Source: Zantedeschia hybrid cultivar (Eukaryota; Streptophyta; Magnoliopsida; Alismatales; Araceae). Taken from it: DNA of 64,000 bases. The stretch is taken from positions 30,115,229-30,179,228 of the forward strand of contig JARZZO010000013.1 of the NCBI GenBank assembly GCA_030544215.1. Direction: 5' to 3'. The notes below the pieces were generated by a model. It saw only the letters and a list, made by a program, of their open reading frames with translations. It searched no databases and was not told the DNA's origin. The position numbers and the translations under genes were made by a program. How positions within the stretch are numbered: position 1 is the first letter of the stretch; the number at the start of each line of letters is the position of its first letter. This document shows, piece after piece, positions 42,545 to 52,639 of this stretch.

Positions 42545-44494
42545 TCAAGGAAGAGGGTGATGAGCGAGATGTTCTGCTATGGCATAGCCCTTGATCGCTT
42601 TCTGCTGAATATAAATGATATCGAATTGAGATAGAAAGTTTTGCCATCGCGCTAACCTATCAGTAAGAACAGATTTCTCCAGAAGGAATTTGATCGGATT
42701 CATCTTAGCGATGAGATGGACTTCATGGGCCAGAAAATAATGCTTTAATTTCTGCACAACCCAGACCAATGCTGCACATGTTTTCTCCATCGCCGTATAT
42801 CTCTGTTCAGCGGGGTTGAGAAGTTTAGAGAGATAATAGGCTGCCTTCTCTTTTCCTTCTTCATCCTCTTGTGCTAGGACAGCCCCCACTGCATCATCCA
42901 GAACTGAAATATAAAGTATCAATGGTTTGCCTGGAGATTGTGGTCTCAAAACAGGAGGACTTGCTAAATAGTTTTTTAATCCATCAAATGCCTCCTGACA
43001 CTTATCGTCCCAATCAAATTTGACTCCCGGCTTGGTAAGCTCGTAAAACGGCTTACACCTTTGTGAGTGCTGGGAGACAAAGCGGCGAATAAATTGTAAC
43101 CTCCCGATTAATCCTCTTAACTCCTTCAAGTTTTTGGGAGGTGGCATTTCTCTGATAGCCTTCGCCTTATTAGGATCGATCTCAATTCTCCGTTTGCTGA
43201 CGATAAATCCAAGCAATTTTCCTGAAGATACTCCGAATACACATTTCTTGGGATTCATTTTTAACTGATATTCTCTTGATCTCTCTAATACCCTTGCCAA
43301 AACTTTGGCGTGCTCAGCCTTTGTCTTAGATTTAACCAATAAATCATCCACATACACTTCTAGATCTATATGCATCATGTCATGAAATATTGCCATCATA
43401 GCCCTTTGATAAGTGGCTCTAGCATTCTTTAATTCAAATGGCATGACGACATAACAGTATGTTCCCCAAGGTGTAGTGAATGACGTTTTTTCTTGATCTT
43501 CTTCTGCCAGCTTAATCTGATTATATCCTGAAAATCCGTCCATAAACGATAAAGTTTCATAGCCAGCGGTATTATCGATGAGTACATCAATATGAGGCAA
43601 TGGAAAATCATCTTTAGGACACGCCCGGTTCAGATCGCGGAAGTCAATGCAAATTCTGACCTTCCCATCCTTCTTCATAACCGGGACTATATTAGCCACC
43701 CATTGTGGATAAAGGACAACTCTAATAAATTTGGCTTTATGTAATTTATCGACTTCTTCCTTCATCTTTAGAGCCATTTGTGGGTAGAATCGCCTTAATT
43801 TCTGCTTGACAGGGCTAGCTCCTTCCTTTAACGTCAATCTGTGTTCAACTAAAGACGAGTCTAGCCCTGGCATATCTTCATAACTCCAGGCGAAAGTGTC
43901 CTTATAGTCCTTAAGTACTTGTACCATTGCCTTCTCATCCTCTGTAGAAAGATTTTTGCTGACGAGGACAACCTTAGGTTCGTCTTCAGTCCCTAAATTG
44001 ATTTCTTTGGTGGGCTCTTCTACGGCAGCTGAGGGTTCATCAAATCTCTTTACTCCACTGGCATAAGCCTCAGCTGCGTCCTCGTCATCTTCCTCATTCT
44101 CAACAATGGGGTCCTTTTCATGCACTAACTCATATACCCCGTACCCATCATTGACTGACTTATCGTTCATACAGTCTTCTGGCATCTGAATTGGATTTTC
44201 TAAAAACTGAGGGATTAAAGAGTAAGAAAAGCATCTATCAGCTAAGTCCTGGAGGTATCTATCTGGAATTCGCCTACCCTTAGGCTTCCTAGACTTCCTA
44301 ACCTGACTAACCTGCCTAAAACTAGACTGCCTAACTTCACTAAACTCCCTATTATAACCTAATGAAGATGAAGCAGGATAGAAATCCTGGGATACAAGTG
44401 GAAATACAGGAGAATCCTCCCGAGGGGAAGGACAGAGTAGATCTAAGAGAGAATCTTGACCGAAGGACCCGCGCGACGGGGTGCGATCGGACAA
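42545..44494 (-). CDS. Reverse transcriptase and RNase H of element D
   Basis: A 649-codon frame on the - strand. The first 180 residues are an acidic linker. RT follows with KDGKVRICIDFRDLN, the PHIDVLIDNTAGYE palm, and catalytic YVDD at 43343-43354. The RNase H has LYISVLDDAVGAVL, where the usual catalytic D of the xSDAS block is altered, and a degenerate LIAKMNPIKFL, typical of Tat elements whose first RNase H is inactive. A single TGA at 42545-42547 separates it from the second RNase H in the same frame. The upstream end probably starts at a spliced exon: TTCTTCTCAG lies directly before an in-frame ILIEETSYLSD stretch near 44515. Confidence 0.9.
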   Translation of the reverse strand: MSDRTPSRGSFGQDSLLDLLCPSPREDSPVFPLVSQDFYPASSSLGYNREFSEVRQSSFRQVSQVRKSRKPKGRRIPDRYLQDLADRCFSYSLIPQFLENPIQMPEDCMNDKSVNDGYGVYELVHEKDPIVENEEDDEDAAEAYASGVKRFDEPSAAVEEPTKEINLGTEDEPKVVLVSKNLSTEDEKAMVQVLKDYKDTFAWSYEDMPGLDSSLVEHRLTLKEGASPVKQKLRRFYPQMALKMKEEVDKLHKAKFIRVVLYPQWVANIVPVMKKDGKVRICIDFRDLNRACPKDDFPLPHIDVLIDNTAGYETLSFMDGFSGYNQIKLAEEDQEKTSFTTPWGTYCYVVMPFELKNARATYQRAMMAIFHDMMHIDLEVYVDDLLVKSKTKAEHAKVLARVLERSREYQLKMNPKKCVFGVSSGKLLGFIVSKRRIEIDPNKAKAIREMPPPKNLKELRGLIGRLQFIRRFVSQHSQRCKPFYELTKPGVKFDWDDKCQEAFDGLKNYLASPPVLRPQSPGKPLILYISVLDDAVGAVLAQEDEEGKEKAAYYLSKLLNPAEQRYTAMEKTCAALVWVVQKLKHYFLAHEVHLIAKMNPIKFLLEKSVLTDRLARWQNFLSQFDIIYIQQKAIKGYAIAEHLAHHPLP

Positions 44495-45300
44495 ATAAGA
44501 TGTTTCCTCAATAAGGATCTGAGAAGAATTTGTTGTAAAATTGGCGTTTTTTTTTTGATATCAGAGGAATTAAACATGAAACATGAATGAATACAAATAG
44601 AAGGAGAATCAAATGGAGGAAGTGGCACCAAGGCCAGAGGGTTGGGGGGATCATATAGCAATATGTCCCAGATCAAATCATACATCCTCTCTAGATCGAG
44701 AGGAGGTTGTGGAGTAAGGTCCCGAGGGGATAGAGTAATCATAACGGGCGGAGCCCGTGGAATATCTTCAATAATGACCCGCGACCAAGTCGGGGTCAAG
44801 AGCAGTGTACGAAATAGAGTATGGAGCATGAAGACATGTGAATGATATGTCCCCCTCCAGAGCAGATCTGTAGTGTAACCAGCTTCATAGGGGTCATCTG
44901 GCTCCCCTTCGTCGGTCTCTTCAGACAGCAATATCCGCTTATCAAAGATGGCACCAGGGCTTTCAATCAGCTCATCAATCTGTGGCGGCCACTTGGGTTC
45001 TGCAGGATCTAAGAACAATCTGTTCAGTGCAATGTAAAGGTCTCTCAGATCGAACCACCTGTGCCATTCGCATTCAGGATCATGAAATTTTCTCCTTTTC
45101 ATAGGCCGCAGAGCCTCCAAGGATTGGTACGTAAGTAGTTCTGAGCAATGCCTGGCCAAGTCCCTCCCATATATGTCATGGAAGTCAAAACACGAAGTAA
45201 TGACCACCGTGTTGTCGTGGCTAAGTATGGGCCCCTTCACAAAGTGTGTATACAGGGTCCATGTTAGGGGATCTCGACCTTCTTTGGGTGGTGTAGACAT
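44443..45300 (-). CDS. Unidentified 285-codon frame between G-patch and RT in element D
   Basis: On the - strand an ATG-initiated frame sits where Gag-Pro and RT are normally close together. It follows an in-frame TAG (45340-45342) that ends the G-patch frame, and it overlaps the RT frame by 52 bp in another phase. The protein is rich in Leu, Pro, Asp and Trp (DPLTWTLYTHF, FHDPECEWHRWFDLRDLY, LERMYDLIWDILLYDPPNP). I recognise no domain, signal peptide or membrane segment. It may be a protein-coding insertion, a captured gene fragment, or the content of the intron described for some Ogre elements between protease and RT. The maintained length without stops in a region with stops elsewhere argues for coding. 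Confidence 0.5.
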   Translation of the reverse strand: MSTPPKEGRDPLTWTLYTHFVKGPILSHDNTVVITSCFDFHDIYGRDLARHCSELLTYQSLEALRPMKRRKFHDPECEWHRWFDLRDLYIALNRLFLDPAEPKWPPQIDELIESPGAIFDKRILLSEETDEGEPDDPYEAGYTTDLLWRGTYHSHVFMLHTLFRTLLLTPTWSRVIIEDIPRAPPVMITLSPRDLTPQPPLDLERMYDLIWDILLYDPPNPLALVPLPPFDSPSICIHSCFMFNSSDIKKKTPILQQILLRSLLRKHLICPIAPRRAGPSVKILS

Positions 45301-45339
45301 TGTCTCCCAGATTTTTCGACCTTCTTCAATCTCTGCTTG

Positions 45340-45858
45340 CTAAACCAGATCTTGCTTCAGTCTTCTTGGCCTATAGCCCAGACCACTTCCAGGTGCTGCT
45401 CGATGATCTTTAACAGGAGTGGTCCTGCCTTGCAACTGTGTGCCCAGACCTTTCCCAGGCTCATAGCCGTTCTTCATCATAATTCTCCATCCTAGGGTAC
45501 TCATGCACTTCCCCCTTTTTATGACATCTAACGGGTATGGAGAAATAGTAGCGGCTTTTAGAGGATCAGCCACTGGATGGTAGACCTGTAATACCGACAG
45601 AAAAGGTTGTCGGCCAGGTAAAGCAGTAGATTTAACATTCAAGGTATGAGCAGCAGTAAGGATCGGCATGCTCGTTACTTTAATAATTCGTCCTTTGAAA
45701 GGGAATTTGAGGCATTGGTGATTCGTAGAGGGAATCGCCTCAAGAGTTTTGATATAAGGACGACCAAAAATGGCATTTATAGAAGGGTCGATTTCTAAGA
45801 TGTGAAATTCGACCTCTGCATGACTTACAGGGCCTAGCTCTACCTTCAAATAGACCAT
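45340..45858 (-). CDS. Protease C-terminal part and G-patch domain of element D
   Basis: This - strand frame continues the protease in a shifted phase. Its first part (VEFHILEIDPSINAIFGRPY) is the conserved second half of the retropepsin domain, IxGRP being diagnostic. Residues about 130-165 hold a G-patch (NGYEPGKGLGTQLQGR...GSGLGY), a glycine-rich RNA-binding motif found after protease in Tat/Ogre elements. The frame differs from upstream gag-protease, so an indel of one or two bases lies at about 45890-45905. It ends at TAG 45340-45342. Confidence 0.8.
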   Translation of the reverse strand: MVYLKVELGPVSHAEVEFHILEIDPSINAIFGRPYIKTLEAIPSTNHQCLKFPFKGRIIKVTSMPILTAAHTLNVKSTALPGRQPFLSVLQVYHPVADPLKAATISPYPLDVIKRGKCMSTLGWRIMMKNGYEPGKGLGTQLQGRTTPVKDHRAAPGSGLGYRPRRLKQDLV

Positions 45859-48800
45859 TCCCAGAGGGGAACGGGTAGAATTGTCACAGAGATGGGGCTA
45901 GGCAGCCATTTTTCTTTGGACACACCGCACAGCTCGAGGGTCTTCGGAGGTAGAACATTGATCGAGGCCCCTGTGTCAACCAGGCATGCATCCACGGCCT
46001 TCTTGCAGATGTTGACCGTGATGCTCAAAGCCATGCTTCTGGCTGCTGGCGGTGCTAGTTCCGATGTGTGAAATGTAATGGAGGGGTGATCCCCTTGAGG
46101 AACTAGTAGTGCTGCAATTTTTTCTACCGGCACGTCCTCGTTGACCATCACCTTATGTAGATATTCCATTAAGGCTTCTTGGTAACTCTTTGATCTCTTG
46201 ATTAGTTCAAGTATGGAGATCCGTGCCGGTGTTCTGTCCAGATGTTTCAACAAATCATATTGAGTGCCTGGTGCACTCTCTTCATTATGGGCTTCCTCAG
46301 TCGGCTGTGATGGGCCATCTCTAACTGTGGACTGGGGAAAGACCTTGTTGAAAATCCTTCCACTTCGGAGCGCATGTTCCTCAACCGTGGAGGATCCGGG
46401 TGACACCTTAAGTACCGCAGGGTTGGATGGTGCGAATGATGTAGAGGGTTGGTATGTAGGCGTAGGGTTAGGTGGTGATGGCGTAGTGCGAATTAGAGGC
46501 CTAGATGGTTGGATGGTGGATGGGTAAGTGGTTGGTGAAGTGGGGAATGGCATGCGTAATAGCGGTCTGGATGGTAAGGGGGTATCTGGGTAGGTGGTAG
46601 TGGTAGCGGGTGAAGTAGGAAATGGTACGCGGAGTAATGGCCTGGATGGTAGGAGGGGCGCGTAGTTGGTTTGCGGTGGGTTATATGATGGAGGCGTAGG
46701 AGTGCGGGGCGTGATGGGCTTAAGGAAGGCGGGTGGTGGTAATGGGTTATTGGGTGCGGGTGAGTGATATGTGGGTGTTGGTAGAGGGGTGATGGTAACG
46801 GGTTGTGGCCTAGGTATGTGGATGGTGCGGCGTGGTGGTCGTTCTGCGGTACTCTGAACGTGACCCGTTGAATAAAGAGAGGAAGAGTCATCTATTCTCC
46901 ACTGTTGCCCACGACCAGCCTCAGACTGGCTGTTCGTCAGAATGGGAGCAACTTGGTTTTGGTTTTGGTGCTCTGGGAGTGGATTCTGCACTATGCCCAT
47001 GTTCGGTGGTGGTGCTGCTTGTACTGGTGGTCTTGCTTGCTGCTGTTGCTGCTGCTGTGGTCTTCTCGCCTTCAGAGCTGATATATACTTTTTCATCTCC
47101 TCCCAGTCTATGCCGCCCTGCTCGTTGAGGTCATGAATGTAATCTCTAAACTGGAAGCAGGTGTCAATAGTATGCCCAGGTTGCCTATGGAAGTAGCAAT
47201 ACCTGGACGTGTCGGCATTTTGAGGCCAGACGGCCTTTTCCCTTGGCAAAACTAAGGCATTAGCTGCCATTAGAGCACTGAAGATATCTGCCAAGGATTC
47301 TGGGAGGGTCGGGTATTCTGCCCTCTTAGGGCCTGGAGGTCTTCTCTGCTGATTGTAGTCAGCAGGAGGAGGGTCATTATGGTATGCCGGCGGTGCGCGC
47401 GGCTGATATTGCTGTTGTTGTTGCTGATATTGCTGTTGTTGGGGTTGCTGGTACTGTTGTTGCCGTTGCAGCGGCTGCTGTAGCTGTTGCTGGTGCTGGT
47501 TCTGGTTCTGATTCGGCTGCTGGGGCCGCTGATACTGTTACTGATAATGGGGGTTCTGCTGCTGCCTGTACCCCTGTTGGTTAGGCTGCGGTGGCCTCTG
47601 GTACTGCTGCTGGTTCCTCACGAACTGGGGCGAATTATTATTTATGGTACTAACTTGCTCGTGAGAGAGTGTGCCATCAGTAGTCGGACCTGTGCTAGGA
47701 GAGTTTGGCACTGTAGGCTTCCGGGGTGGAGGCCTACTAGGTCTGTGAGGATCAAAGACGCTAGAGAACGTAGCATCCTTGAAGGCATTCTGGCAGTACC
47801 GTGCTCTTTCATAGAGCTCTGCCATGTTGGTCAGATTGTTCAAGGAGAGGACTAACTTGAATTGAGGCGTGGCGTTAGAAATTAACATCTTCACTTGCTC
47901 AGATTCGGACAAGTGATCCTTCACCTTTTCAGCCAGGCCCTGCCACCTGTCAGCAAAACTGACAAACTCCTCATCAGGTTTCATCTTTTCGGCAATGAGG
48001 TCAGTGATGGACAAGGAGGGTGCAACTCTGTCCTGGTATCGTTAGATAAATTTGCGTGAAACGATACCGTAATCCTCTACTTCGGAGGGTTCTAAAGAAA
48101 AGAACCACTCGAGGGCTGGTCCCTCTAGAGATCTCCTGAACAAAAAGGCCAACGACCTCTTGTCGTTCTGCCAGAAAGACGATTCGTACATAAACTCCTT
48201 CAGATGTGTGAAGGGGTTACCAGTACCGTTGTACTTCCGGTACACTGGCATCTCAGAGGGTGGTAAGTGGAATACCGGCAGGCTCGGCAAATTGATCTCT
48301 GGCACAGCTTTAACCCCCATCATCTTCTGGAGGTTATTAAATTGCTCATCCATACGCTCCATTTTGGCCAGCAACGCTTGCGTGGTCAGATCTGCCTGGG
48401 GAGGAGGAGGAGGCGGAGGTACTTGATAGGCCTGCTGCCTATAGTACGTTGGATAGGGAGGACAATAAAGAGGAGGTCCGGCAGAGCTTCTGCCATGCCC
48501 GAGGGCATTTTGATAAGCAGGCGTTTGCGGTCTAGCCGGTTGCCTAGAGGATGAAAGCTGCGGCCCAACTGGCCGAGAAGTGACATGAAGGCCTTCCATG
48601 GCCTGATGGATGTAAGGAGGTTGAAGAGGAGGTTGTTGAGTAACAACAGGGGGAGCCACAGGGTTCGGCTCAGCAGGCTGCATGGGTGCCTTCCCCTTTA
48701 GAATATACTGGATCACCTCGAACTGCTGAGGGTCCAGTCGGGAGGCAAGAACTCCCAAAGCGTTGACGAGATCCACAGGATCAGAGGATGAGGGATCATT

Positions 48801-49100
48801 CTGATTCATGTCCCCCTCAAGATTGGGATTAGGAATCGCATATTCATGCGGGGGAAGATCAGGATATCGATCATGGGGATGAAAGAGAGGTGTCCGGACA
48901 TTCCCATCATGTCGATAGGGAATGGGGGCAGAATTACGAGAGGCATCAGCATCTCTCCCGTTCTCATAGTTGTAGTCCGAATCGCGAGGGGCATTAGCAT
49001 GTCCCTTGTAGTTGATGATGGCGTCTTGAGCCATACTCAAGTCCCTGCCTGATCGCAGCAGCATGATGTTAGATACCTTTTTCAAAGATTTGACAAACAA
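45846..49100 (-). pseudogene. gag and protease of element D (two in-frame stops)
   Basis: One frame on the - strand runs from about 49100 to 45846, broken only by TAA at 48042-48044 and 47538-47540. The N-terminal region is polar and proline-rich. The gag core (about 48300-47800) contains FMYESSFWQNDKRSLAFLF and DLIAEKMKPDEEFVSFADRW. A Gln-rich tract follows (47600-47380), then a CX2HX3GHX4C knuckle CYFHRQPGHTIDTC (about 47200-47160), a long Pro/Ser/Thr-rich linker, and protease with DTGAS at about 45965-45977. The second stop, inside the Gln tract, is most simply a CAA-to-TAA change. The frame is lost near 45895. Confidence 0.87.
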
Positions 49101-50094
49101 GTTGCACAGAGATTAATCAGTCAAGTGGATGCTTAACGTGATTTTAAGGTTCCTTGTTGAGTTATTTGAATCGGATTAAACCACAAATTCGCTCAGGGAA
49201 AGGATCCTAGTTTCAGTTCAATTTCCACCGTTATTCTCTAGTACTTCCTCTTACAACGCTTTTGGAATCTAGCCAGGACTTCAATTGGTACAACCAGCCC
49301 GATGATCAAGGAGGAATACCTTGATTTTGGGGACTTATGGAGGCCTTAACGTCAACTTCTCTAGTCTGATCAAGGGACCAACCCAATCAGAGAGAGTTGC
49401 TGACGTCAAGTAGTGTGTTCCTAAGAAAAGGAGGGTATTCGCCTCAATGCGTATGTCCTGCGGCCTGAATGGCCTCTAATGCTTAATAATAATGGGTAGT
49501 TAGCACTCAAGCCACAAAAATCTGAGAACTAAAAAATAACTAAGAAACTGTCTGAATTGCGTCGATGGTAGTCGACGCTATTCAAAACAGAACCTTAATT
49601 TTTCGCAGAAACAGATGCAGACAGCAGAGAAAAGATGAAGACTGAAACGCGTCTGGGGGTGTTGACGTGGTTTGAAACGCGTCAGTGCTCCTGGACGCTT
49701 TTCAGTTCGCAGAAACAGTTTTGCAGGAGGATTTTCTGGGTTGAATCCTCCTCAAACAGGGTAAAAGCAGTAAATAATCAACTCATGCAGATTTTTTTTA
49801 GTTCCAGATTTTAACAGGATGATTTACTAACTAAACAACTAGAAAATCAATCAATCACACATCATTTTCATCACAAAAACAGCTTTTTAAACTAATCAAG
49901 GGGAGGGCAAGATCTTGCCACCGGGGTGTGCACGTGGTGCACGAGGGAAATTAACTAAACTAAAACACTCACCAATTGGTGAGGACGTGTCGAGAGACAC
50001 AAATGGTACACCGTGGGTGCCCGATTGATGATAGCAAGAACAAAAAAAACTAAAAGATGGCGAGACCGAATCCCACCGTGATCGCCAAAAAAGC
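49101..50094 (-). other. Leader of element D with primer-binding site
   Basis: About 1 kb of untranslated DNA between the 5' LTR and gag. Near 50072-50089 the - strand reads TGGCGATCACGGTGGGA, a few bases inside the LTR edge, the likely primer-binding site (tRNA not assigned). Three dyad sites lie at 49552-49585, 49642-49675 and 49672-49705. Confidence 0.72.
49552..49705. repeat. Three dyad sites in the leader of D
   Basis: 49552-49585 (spacer GATGGTAGTC), 49642-49675 (spacer TGGGGGTGTT) and 49672-49705 (spacer AGTGCTCCTG). The last two overlap by four bases, as seen in element C. The last spacer differs at only one position from that at 37841-37850, suggesting a duplicated site. Confidence 0.85.
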
Positions 50095-51433
50095 TGTAGG
50101 TGCTTAGAATGACAGTATGATTAACATGAAAAATCTATGTTGTTTAGGTGCAAAATAAACCTATTAAAAACAACAACTACGTGAAGTGATCCCCAGAAAC
50201 TTTTGACTAAAAAGTTTCAAAAGAAGTTTTGATCGCCTACCTGTTTGAACGCGGAAGATGTTGAGTCCTTGATTCCCCTCCTTCAGCCGGCTGAAGAAAG
50301 AGAGCCCTTTCTTTGTTCTTTGTTCTTGCTGTTGAATTTGGAGTTGAAGTTGAGGATTTGAGGATCGTCCAGAGATTCTTGTGTTGAGTGCTTGATTTCC
50401 TTGATTCTCTTGTTGTTGAGTGCAGCAGAAAGTATAGAAAGAGAAATAAAGAAATGATGAGAACTTAAGTAAAAACAGTATCTATTTTAATCATGGTATT
50501 GAACATGCAACTAAACATAGAACTTACTTTTTGGGATGGCTTTTGAAACCCCTTTATCAAATAGGTTTTTGAAAAGAAAAGAAATGATGTTGTGTGTTGC
50601 ATAGAGTGATGATGAAGAATGAGATTAATGAAATGTAAAATGAAAATGCAGAAATAAAACACTTATGCCGACTGGATGAAGCCTTGAATTAGATGAAGGA
50701 TGGACGCCGACTTCTGGAAACAGCAGCGCTTCGGCGTTTGGACGTCGTTGCTCCGATCTTCAACTCGCTATCGCTCAATTAACTCAAGATTACGCTTAAC
50801 TCAATATCATGCTTAATTTTTTTACTCTTCAACATGTAAGGTATTTATAGGCCTTTTCTGCGTCCGCGATTAACATAGAAAAATCTAAGATTTATTCATC
50901 TTAACTGACAGATAAATACTGATTAATTTATCTTTATCTGTAATTATCTAAAATGCGTCCACCATGATTGACGTTTTTCAGATTAATTTAGATAAGGATA
51001 AACATCCGGAAAAACTTATCTTTATCTTTATCAGATAAAACGCATCTACGTGTATAGACGTCTTTTACACTAATTAAGATAAGGATAAACATCTGGAAGA
51101 GAAGTAGAAATTGCCTAGGAAACCTAAAACGCGTCAGAACTCACAGACGCCTTTTAGCTAATTAATCAATTGATTAAAATTCAAATTTAAACGTTAAAAT
51201 AAGAATAAACTTTAAATGGCGTCTTTATGGGTCGACGTCTTTTAGAATTATGCATATTTTAACTGAAATTTGAGATAAAATCAATTCAATTGATTAACTT
51301 AAACATGTCTGTTAAACCCGACACTTAGAAATATCAATAAAAATTAATCAATGATTAAATATCAAACCATTCTGAGGCATTATTATATGATATGAAATTT
51401 ACTCAAAATGACGTCAAAATTAGCGTGTCTACA
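50095..51433 (-). repeat. 5' LTR of element D (right copy)
   Basis: 1339 bp, starting TGTAGGTGCTT and ending GTGTCTACA on the + strand. The - strand TATA box (CTATAAATA) is at 50850-50842. Four dyad sites lie at 50948-51245. It is followed by AGCGC at 51434-51438. Confidence 0.95.
50948..51245. repeat. Four dyad sites in the right LTR of D
   Basis: These correspond to those at 36285-36582. Some arms differ by C/T or G/A changes (for example GACGTT here versus GACGCC), which looks like decay of CG or CHG cytosines. Confidence 0.8.
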
Positions 51434-51700
51434 AGCGCCACGTATCCCGGTCCTTCATACGCCGGTTGGCGCCAAGCTCGAGACGGGATTATCAACGGTC
51501 GAGATTGCAGCACCTTTTGGCTACCTCATTGGATGATCGCCACGTGTCCCGGATCTTCGTGCAGCGGGCCAATTGGACACAGGCAAGGGTCAGAACAATC
51601 AACGGACACGATCATAGGACCTTTCGGCTACCCTTTCGGATGCTCGCCACATGTCTCGGATTTTCGTACTACGGGCCGCTCGGCGGTAGATTCAAAATTA
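51434..51700. repeat. Irregular ~107-bp repeats upstream of the antisense gene, part 2
   Basis: Continuation of the array at 35315-35430. Unit starts are at the D insertion site, 51532 and 51649 (spacing about 102 and 117 bp). A G-box CACGTG is at 51541-51546; others are altered (CACATG). Confidence 0.72.
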
Positions 51701-51759
51701 TTGCCGCCTTAAAATTGGCACCCCGGTTTTTCGGAATGACATTTAGCATTCAAGCAACC

Positions 51760-51975
51760 TTTCGGTTTCGGACGAGAGTTATCTTCAGTCTGCGAGGATT
51801 GGTCACAACCTTTCAGTCTCGGATGAGAGTTATCTTCAGTCCGCGAAGATTGGTCACAGCCTCTCGGTCTCAGAAGAGAGTTATCTTCAGTCCATGAGGA
51901 TTGGTCGCAACCTCTCGATCTCGGATGAGAGTTATCTTCAGTCCGTGAGGATCAGTCACAACCTCTCTGTCTCGA
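51760..51975. repeat. 51-bp tandem repeat before the 3' LTR of B (4 copies)
   Basis: The block GAGAGTTATCTTCAGTC recurs at 51774, 51825, 51876 and 51927, exactly 51 bp apart, with flanking GGTCACAACCTTTC and CTCGGATGAGAG. Element A has no equivalent array in this position. Confidence 0.9.
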
Positions 51976-52074
51976 CTACACGCAACACTCTCAGCTATCG
52001 ACTTCTGGATTGGTCTGTAACCATTACTCCCGGTACATCGATCAATCGAGACATACCGAGAGTAAGGGGCTTTG

Positions 52075-52639
52075 TGATGGGGTAAATCCAGATAGGCCCG
52101 TTTAAGGGACCGCCCATCTTTAATTGGGCCGAGAGGCATTCGGTCAGTGCTCGGCCCAACGACCTATTGGGCCGATGGCGGCAGGGGCTCAACCATCCTC
52201 GAGCCTACCCGATCACGGTCGAGACTTGAGCCGAGACATGGGATTTCGGCCCATCAAGTATGGAGGGAGCCCAATTAGTCCCACTATAAATTTTATTTCT
52301 TCTTATGAATAGTCCCACATTGCCTGTCACAAGAAAAGTACTCTCATCCACTTACTATAAAGGAAGTACTGCTTGCATCAGAAAAGGTATGCAATTAAGC
52401 CCTCATCCCTCTTTTAATACCTCGTTATTATTCTTAATCCGAGACTGACTTGACCATCAGAGGGGGTTCTCCTAGGCCGAGACCCAGGACCCTTGTTGAT
52501 AGTTCTTGCTCCCTGCAGGTAGCCACGTCTTCTCTCCTCCGGACCTTCTTGGTCTCGGACCATCCTCTCGGTTCCGGACTCATTGCGGATTCCCGGACCT
52601 CTCGTCTCAGTAATACCCGTGAGAGCCTCGGCTACATCA
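52075..52639 (+). repeat. 3' LTR of element B
   Basis: 565 bp starting TGATGGGG and ending GGCTACATCA, preceded by a purine run (GAGAGTAAGGGGC, 52058-52070) that acts as polypurine tract. TATA box CTATAAAT at 52284-52291. The target duplication cannot be confirmed because the left end of B is lost. Confidence 0.9.

Larger units (their letters stand above)
35431..51433 (-). mobile_element. Element D: Ogre/Tat-like Ty3/Gypsy element on the - strand
   Basis: LTRs 35431-36770 and 50095-51433 (TGTAGGTG..GTCTACA) flank about 13.3 kb, with AGCGC duplicated on both sides. Read on the - strand: 5' LTR, primer-binding site, about 1 kb of leader, gag with a Gln-rich tract, protease (DTGA), a G-patch region, an unknown 285-residue frame, RT (YVDD), RNase H, second RNase H, integrase, about 2.3 kb of 3' untranslated DNA and a polypurine tract. 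The second RNase H, large size, long leader and G-patch fit the Ogre branch of Tat. A solo LTR splits it at 40129-41708. Pol has a single stop once that is removed, so D is much better preserved than A, B or C. Confidence 0.93.
17722..52639 (+). mobile_element. Element B: second Tat-type element, host of nested insertions C and D
   Basis: B consists of 17722-19634, 27998-35430 and 51434-52639. It is split by element C (19635-27997) and element D (35431-51433), each flanked by a perfect 5-bp duplication of B sequence. Order: truncated 5' LTR, primer-binding site, gag, protease, RT, RNase H, second RNase H, integrase, short tandem array, antisense gene, two tandem-repeat zones, 3' LTR. It aligns with element A domain by domain but is clearly diverged, and the LTRs are only distantly alike. 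It is heavily mutated. Being the host of both other elements, it is the oldest layer of the nest. Confidence 0.93.

Noticed and set aside
45846..47294. Proline-rich region of D as an extensin or cell-wall gene
   Set aside because: It is continuous in frame with Gag and ends in a retropepsin DTGA motif.
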